Shown piece after piece: positions 59,068 through 64,000 of a DNA stretch of 64,000 bases (positions are counted from its first letter, which is position 1; each line of letters opens with the position of its first letter). The DNA comes from Macrotrachela quadricornifera (Eukaryota; Rotifera; Eurotatoria; Philodinida; Philodinidae), in assembly GCA_022393335.1 (NCBI GenBank), contig JAJEKB010020989.1, forward strand, positions 68,129 to 132,128, given 5' to 3'. Both the position numbers and the translations under genes were made by a program. The notes beneath the pieces are model-generated. The model ran no database searches and was not told the origin of the DNA. It worked only from the letters and a program-made list of their open reading frames with translations.

Positions 59068-59138
59068 AATCAGGTAGTTTAACGGCAGAACATCCAACCG
59101 GTTATTGGAAGATACAGGTTCGATTCCTGTCTTGATTA
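59068..59138 (+). tRNA. tRNA-like gene, anticodon GGT (Thr), atypical anticodon loop
   Basis: It forms a full cloverleaf. The acceptor stem AATCAGG pairs with CTTGATT. The D stem GTTT pairs with GAAC around a loop AACGGCA with G18-G19. The anticodon stem TCCAA pairs with TTGGA, with loop CCGGTTA. The variable loop is AGATA, and the T stem ACAGG pairs with CCTGT around TTCGATT. No CCA is encoded. A T5 run at 59147-59151 can end pol III transcription. Position 33 is C rather than T and position 37 is T rather than a purine, both unusual, so it may be a pseudo-tRNA or a tRNA-derived part of the neighbouring retroelement. The anticodon is read strictly from stem geometry. Confidence 0.65.
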
Positions 59139-59299
59139 AATGATCCTTTTTGCCTAATCATTCGTGTTAGGCGAAGCATGTCGACTGTGGATGTTTAGAA
59201 GAATTAGAAAACGTATATAGTCGTGGATAAGCGAAATGATATTAAATAATCCTTTATGGATTCACTGCGTGGGCTTTCTCTTTCGATTAAATGTTTTTG

Positions 59300-60670
59300 A
59301 AACTCACCTTCGCCCTCACCCTCAAATGAAGAACAAGTTCAATTAGCAAAAAAAACGTTGGCAAACAACAGCAGATGAATTAAAAATAAAAGAACAACAA
59401 GAAATTCTTCGTCAACTTATCTATTTAAAACGTTTACCAAAAAGAACTGATAAAATAATAAGCGAATTTGTTGAAAATAATGACATTACTCTTGCCAATC
59501 CATTTCTTGATCCAAATCGACGTGCTAATTTTGCTTCACATTGTTCAAAAACAATGATACAATGTAAATTAAATTTAATGATTATACAATTAGAAGAATT
59601 TGGAAGTATTATAAGTTATTATACATTTACATTTAATGGTTTACAAGAACAATTATCCATACTTAATAAACAAAAGCCATATATTTACACCAATTTATTA
59701 GTTGCTATTATTGAAGAACGTTAACAAGCAATAATAAAACGATTTTGTCAAATGCGTCAATATAAATTGAAGACTTTTTTCGAGCAAGCTCCGGGGATGG
59801 ACAACAACTAAATAAAATTAATCACCGTCAGAGCAATAGTTCTATTTATACAAAAATTAGTACTTCATATCCATTTATTAATACTGATTTAAAATTAACA
59901 TTACAACACATATCCATATTAATTGATGGTATTCAATATATTCTACCATGTCAAAGTCATTTTACTCGACAATCAATCGATGAACTTATTAAAATTGATT
60001 ATAATAAATTGGAAGCAGCTATTAAAAATTGTCTTAATCACAATCGAATGTCCATTACAGATGAACGAGCAAAACAAGCATTTGCACAATTAAAACAACT
60101 TATTCATAATTTATATTCAAAACCATTATCACAAAAATTACGTAAACGTGTACGGCGTGAACATAAAAGACTCAAGAGTTTACAAAAATTATTACGTTCA
60201 AGACCAGATATTATTATATGTCGAATAGATAGAAATTCAAACTTTTATATTGGTAATAGTGCTACAATTACTGTTAAAGTACAAGAATATATGAATAAAA
60301 CAGAAGCTTATCAAGAAATTACAGATGGCCAATGTTCATTAGCAAATCATTTACATGGTACACAAACTCTACTCAATTATCTTCTCAATCAAAAAGCAAT
60401 TACAAAAGAACTATATGATAAGCTTCTACCTGATCTAAATAAATTAGGATTAGCTCATTTGCATCCATTACCTGAAGTACATAAGGTAAAATTTTCTTTC
60501 TTCTTTATACTCTACAACATTGAATTTTTTTTCTCATAGACTGACATACCAATACGCCCTATCACGGCTGGCATACATACACCAACAGCATCAATGTTCA
60601 AATTCTTATATCATCTATTAGCACCTATCTATTTAAAAGTTGCCAATGAAATAACATTCACAAATACACT
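59300..60670 (+). pseudogene. Penelope-like (Athena-type) retroelement, 5' and early RT part, truncated
   Basis: The coding text runs from about 59307 with a one-base slip near 59350, a TAA at 59722-59724 and another slip near 59775 (T-run). It then stays open through 60485. A 54-bp intron (60486-60539, GTAAAA...CTCATAG) is followed by more RT. The upstream part is helical and basic (KPLSQKLRKRVRREHKRLKSL). The RT begins ICRIDRNSNFYIG and goes on to HPLPEVHK / TDIPIRPITAGIHTPTASMFKFLYHLL, the Penelope-type motifs 1-2 (LPK.HK....RPI). The YxDD catalytic palm and the GIY-YIG endonuclease are missing because the sequence switches to a satellite at about 60666. Introns inside Penelope-like elements are a known oddity of bdelloid Athena elements. 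Confidence 0.8.
60486..60539 (+). other. 54-bp spliceosomal intron inside the Penelope-like RT
   Basis: Donor AAG|GTAAAA, acceptor TTTCTCATAG. Removing it joins PEVHK to TDIPIRPI without a frame change. Without removal the frame stops at 60539. Confidence 0.8.
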
Positions 60671-61620
60671 GTAAAAAAAACGGTAGAATAATCAATCGTT
60701 GCACGGTAGAAACCGTATCAAAAACCCTTTCAAGGGTATATCTTCTGGGCATCTATCCTTGAAGGGATTATGAACCAAACGGTTTATGACGATAAAGGTA
60801 TATGAAAACGTAAGGGGTATATAACGCCGATTCAAGAATTTATTACTCAATGTTTTCATCAAAAAGGTTTGTTAATCTCCTTTTAACTGAAGATTATTCT
60901 ACGGTAATGATAAAAGGAATTATTATTGTACGTTTATGGGTAGATTATTCCACGCTTTCAACCAAAGAGCTGATTATTCTACTTTTAGGAGTAGATTGTT
61001 GCACGATTGCAATAAAACGATTTATTATTCTACATTCACGGTAGATTGTTCTACGCTTTCAAGCAAACGATTGATTATTCTACTTCTAAACGTAGACTGT
61101 TCTACGATTGCAATAAAAGGGTATATTATTCTACGTTCACCTATAGATTGTCACATGCTTTCAACCGAATGGTTTGCTAATCTATCTTTTCGGTTTATTA
61201 CTCTACGTTTAAGGGTAGATTGTTCCACATTCTTGATGAAAGGGTTTATTATTCTACTTATGAGAGTAGATTCTTATACGCTTTTAATAAAAGGATTTGT
61301 TATTAAACGCTTGGGGGTAGATTACTATATGTTTGAGGGTAGATTGTTCCACACTCTTCGTAAAAGGGTTTATTATTCTAATTATGGAGATATAGACTAT
61401 TCTTCGATCATAAAAAAAGGGTTTATCATTATGGACTTAATGGTAGATTATTATACATTAACCTCAGCATGGTTTGTTATTGTACAATTGAAGGTAGTTT
61501 GTTCCATGCTAATGTTAAAACGATGTGTCATTCTATGGTACTAAAGAAAGTTTTTCATTCTTCGAGCAAAAATATAGTATTCTACTTCCGGACTAAAAGG
61601 TTTGAATAGGCAAACACTAA
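60665..61620 (+). repeat. ~51-bp satellite array (ATTCTAC / GGTAGATTGTTCC family)
   Basis: GTAGATTGTT-type words recur at 60991, 61041, 61092, 61143, 61215, 61266 and 61317, mostly 50-51 bp apart. Each is followed by C-ACG-C/ATT and a TTTATTATTCTAC half-unit. The array interrupts the Penelope-like frame, beginning ACACTGTAAAAAAAACGGTA. Long open frames through it (60936-61544) result from the 51-bp (17-codon) period and show the same 17-residue repeat. I do not call them genes. Confidence 0.8.
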
Positions 61621-62900
61621 ATGGTTCATTGTGCTTCGATAAACTGGAATGGTTTAAGGCATCCCTCACTTCAAAAAAGTCAATTTTTGTCTGAATGGTT
61701 GAAATTGAGATAAATGGATGAGAAAATGGTCCATCTTCGGATATTCCAGGAACAACATTGGTTTTTCTTCGGCACCTCCGTTTTGCTCAACATTTTCGAT
61801 GATTTTTATTAACCTCTTCTTGAAAAATATGCTTATTTTGAAAAAAATGAAAACGATTTTTCGTTTTTAACCAATTTATGCTTTTTTGATCACGCATTTA
61901 AAATTTTTCTGGTTTCAAAGAGCTTGTCAAGATGGAGCATGATGAGGCCCATTTTTTAAATTTATGCTTCGTTTTTATAACATCTATAGAGATTTATATA
62001 ATTCAACACCCATTTGTAGAGAGCTTTTTAAGCCATGAAACTTGTGACCCCTCTTTTCTACTTAAAAAATAAGTATTTGAAAAAACGAACTTCGTCATGC
62101 CCTGCATCCTGAGATGCTCTTTCAAACAAAAACAAATTTAAATATATCGAAACAAACGAAAACGTCGTACTTAGCACATCATTCCTGATTCATTTTCATG
62201 CAAAACTTTTCCTTCAAATGTATGAAATCTATAGATTCCTTAAAAATTCTTTTACATACAAAACACTCTTTGTTCATTCTATGTAATTTTTCATGATTTC
62301 AATAAAAGTTAATAGAGTACATAAAATCATGAAGCAACATGGATTTTTTTTTATAAAAATGGAAAACATTTAGCTTTGAAAATTTTTAACATGGGTCTCT
62401 TCTTAATATTGTCCATAGAGCGAAAACAGGCTGAGTCGAATCAAGCTCGAACTAATTTTCTAATCGATAGCTGAACATAGACTAATTTGAGATGAAAATG
62501 AATGAGTGAACTATTATTAATAAAAAAAATATGATGCCATCGGCAAAAACAAAAACAATTTTTATTGATTATTGCACATGCTTAGTTTAATCTCTATTTA
62601 TAGCATTGTCTTTTTCTCTTCATAACAATTAGACTATTTTTTGTTTATAATAATGGAACACTTCAATGTGGCAGAATTGTTTGTTTCCTTTTTTGCATTA
62701 AATTTCTCCAATTTTTCTAAAATGTAGTAAAAAATCGTGAATAATGCTGTAAAATTGATACCAACATTAAAAACTGCTCGTTCTGATGTACTAATATAAA
62801 AAAATTTTTAGTTCGAAATATATGAATAATGATTAATTCATATAAGTATCAACTTTAACATGACAATTCAGATTGTTTGAGAAAACAACTATTGATGTAT
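61621..62900. other. intergenic, nothing convincing
   Basis: AT-rich with no open frame of note and no paired ends seen. Confidence 0.35.
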
Positions 62901-64000
62901 AGTGTACTTTTGATTAGTGAAAAGTATTGCTACTGGAATTGAATCGAATGGAACTCGATCAAGTAAAATTCGATTCAATTCGCTCTCTGATGTAGTCATA
63001 TTAATCAATAATTGACATTGTCTCATAATTAATTAAATGTTAAAACTCACTAACCCACTTCACTGAACCAAGTGTTCCATCAAATAAAACGAGCTCCTCG
63101 ATCATTCTCATTTTTCAGAGCAAAAACCTGACCAATACATTCTATAATGTGTAAAGCAGTCAGAATAGCTTCATCGCAGAAACATTCGACCGCATCCAAA
63201 TTTCGTCTATGAAAACAGAAACAAATACATATCACATCCATTGAGAACTATTCATTTCCTCAGTTCGATAATGGTTCATAAGAAGTTCTTCTCAATGTGG
63301 TATCATTCCACCAATTTTAATTCAGTCATATTCTAAATAATCAGCTCTTTCCCAAATCATACAGGAAATCTCCGTAACAGTAGCATCACTTTTAAACATT
63401 CATCATCGTAATTTCGCCCATCTGTCGGTCAGCAACATGTTTCACATTATAAGACACATGATTACTAATTATCTCAGTACGCTTTCTTATGTTTTCCTTC
63501 TTCCACTTCTGAAATAATTCATACATCTTTTCTGAAAACACTATACCAAGCTATTCTATGCCCTATTTCGAAAAATTCCATGATCTTTAAGCAATAACTG
63601 AAAATATTATTTTTCAATTCCTCAAATTTTTCGTGTTTTTACTTCCATAATGGACAACAGAATGTTGATCAATGGCTGAACTTATCTTTTTCATATTCTT
63701 GATTTTTTTGGTCTATCCCTCTTCGACATTATTAATTACATGTTGAATAATCGAAAGCAATGACACATCTACTCTCATAATTCTTCTCCCTTTTATACAA
63801 TCCAAAATCATCATTACAGCTTTAGAGAATAAAAGCAACTATCAATTTTTTACTTTATTATTTTATTCGTCTTTTTTCTTTTTAAATATTAAGATCAAAT
63901 TTGAGGCATACGTAAAACTATCCTCTACCAATGCTTTCATTTTTTCATTCTTTGCTTTTCAAAATCATCGACTTCATCTTGAATAATAGATGAAGCTATC
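62900..64000 (-). pseudogene. decayed minus-strand coding pieces of an unknown gene
   Basis: Read from the window end leftwards, separated blocks look coding but are broken by stops and frame changes: ASSIIQDEVDDFEKQRMKK, VMMILDCIKGRRIMRVDVSLL to VINNVEEG, EKMYELFQKWKKENIRKRTEII with VADRQMGEITM, and near 63074-63205, after a TTTTCATAG acceptor, NLDAVECFCDEAILTALHIIE. The blocks keep one strand and order, which favours one decayed gene over chance. I do not recognise the family, and the 5' end lies outside the window. Confidence 0.3.

Noticed and set aside
60936..61544. 202-codon open frame in the satellite
   Set aside because: The frame is open because the satellite period is 51 bp. The protein is a 17-residue repeat of the array with no independent signal.
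1..64000. Telomeric TGTGGG repeats, CRISPR arrays or bacterial operons
   Set aside because: Nothing of the sort was seen. Scattered TGTGGG words do not form arrays, and the gene structure is eukaryotic.

Overview
The window looks like an AT-rich invertebrate nuclear genome, most probably a bdelloid rotifer. The pointers are spliced genes with many introns of about 49-56 bp, an intron-bearing Penelope-like (Athena-type) retroelement fragment, two hammerhead ribozyme folds, divergent rhodopsin-like receptors with an E-R-H box, an RNF41/NRDP1-like fragment, and DNA transposons of several superfamilies (mariner, piggyBac, MULE, PIF1-helicase). This assignment is inferred from family knowledge. 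No species marker was checked.

Layout. 0-7 kb: a spliced gene for a secreted, dibasic-processed cysteine-hairpin peptide (67-1883), then a two-exon membrane-anchored pentapeptide-repeat protein (3345-6857). 7.2-11.2 kb: a 3.9-kb composite repeat with matching ends, filled with nested inverted repeats and GCGTTC-rich arrays. 11.6-12.0 kb: a small Cys-rich secreted protein on the minus strand. 12.4-22.4 kb: gene-poor, with several foldback elements, a broken MULE transposase and a hAT-like MITE. 22.7-25.4 kb: a two-repeat Cys-rich secreted protein and, on the minus strand, a possible anti-lipopolysaccharide-factor-like protein. 26.9-31.4 kb: a TA-flanked MITE, an orphan exon and a broken piggyBac with both ends. 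32.5-32.9 kb: a 400-N assembly gap with the same 47 bp on both sides. 33.1-35.1 kb: an eight-exon lamin-tail-domain gene. 35.6-43.7 kb: a foldback, a PIF1-like helicase remnant, a small EF-hand-like gene, a 1.87-kb inverted-repeat element carrying a 127-bp satellite, and an RNF41-like pseudogene. 46.5-51.1 kb: two related 7TM receptor genes. 53.0-54.3 kb: a mariner complete except for one in-frame TGA. 54.5-61.6 kb: two hammerhead folds, an inverted-repeat element holding a tandem array of 26-bp exon-like units, a three-exon small gene, a tRNA-like gene, a truncated Penelope-like element and a 51-bp satellite. 61.6-64 kb: no intact gene, only decayed minus-strand coding pieces.

The host genes are small, mostly secreted or membrane proteins, and no operon or pathway links them. 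The rest is dominated by non-autonomous inverted-repeat elements of many ages. The most notable items are the hammerhead pair, whose helices are kept by compensating changes; the array of 26-bp units each bounded by splice-site consensus; and the 1.87-kb inverted-repeat elements that carry satellites.

All splice sites were predicted by eye from GT/AG signals and reading frame. No search or folding program was run.
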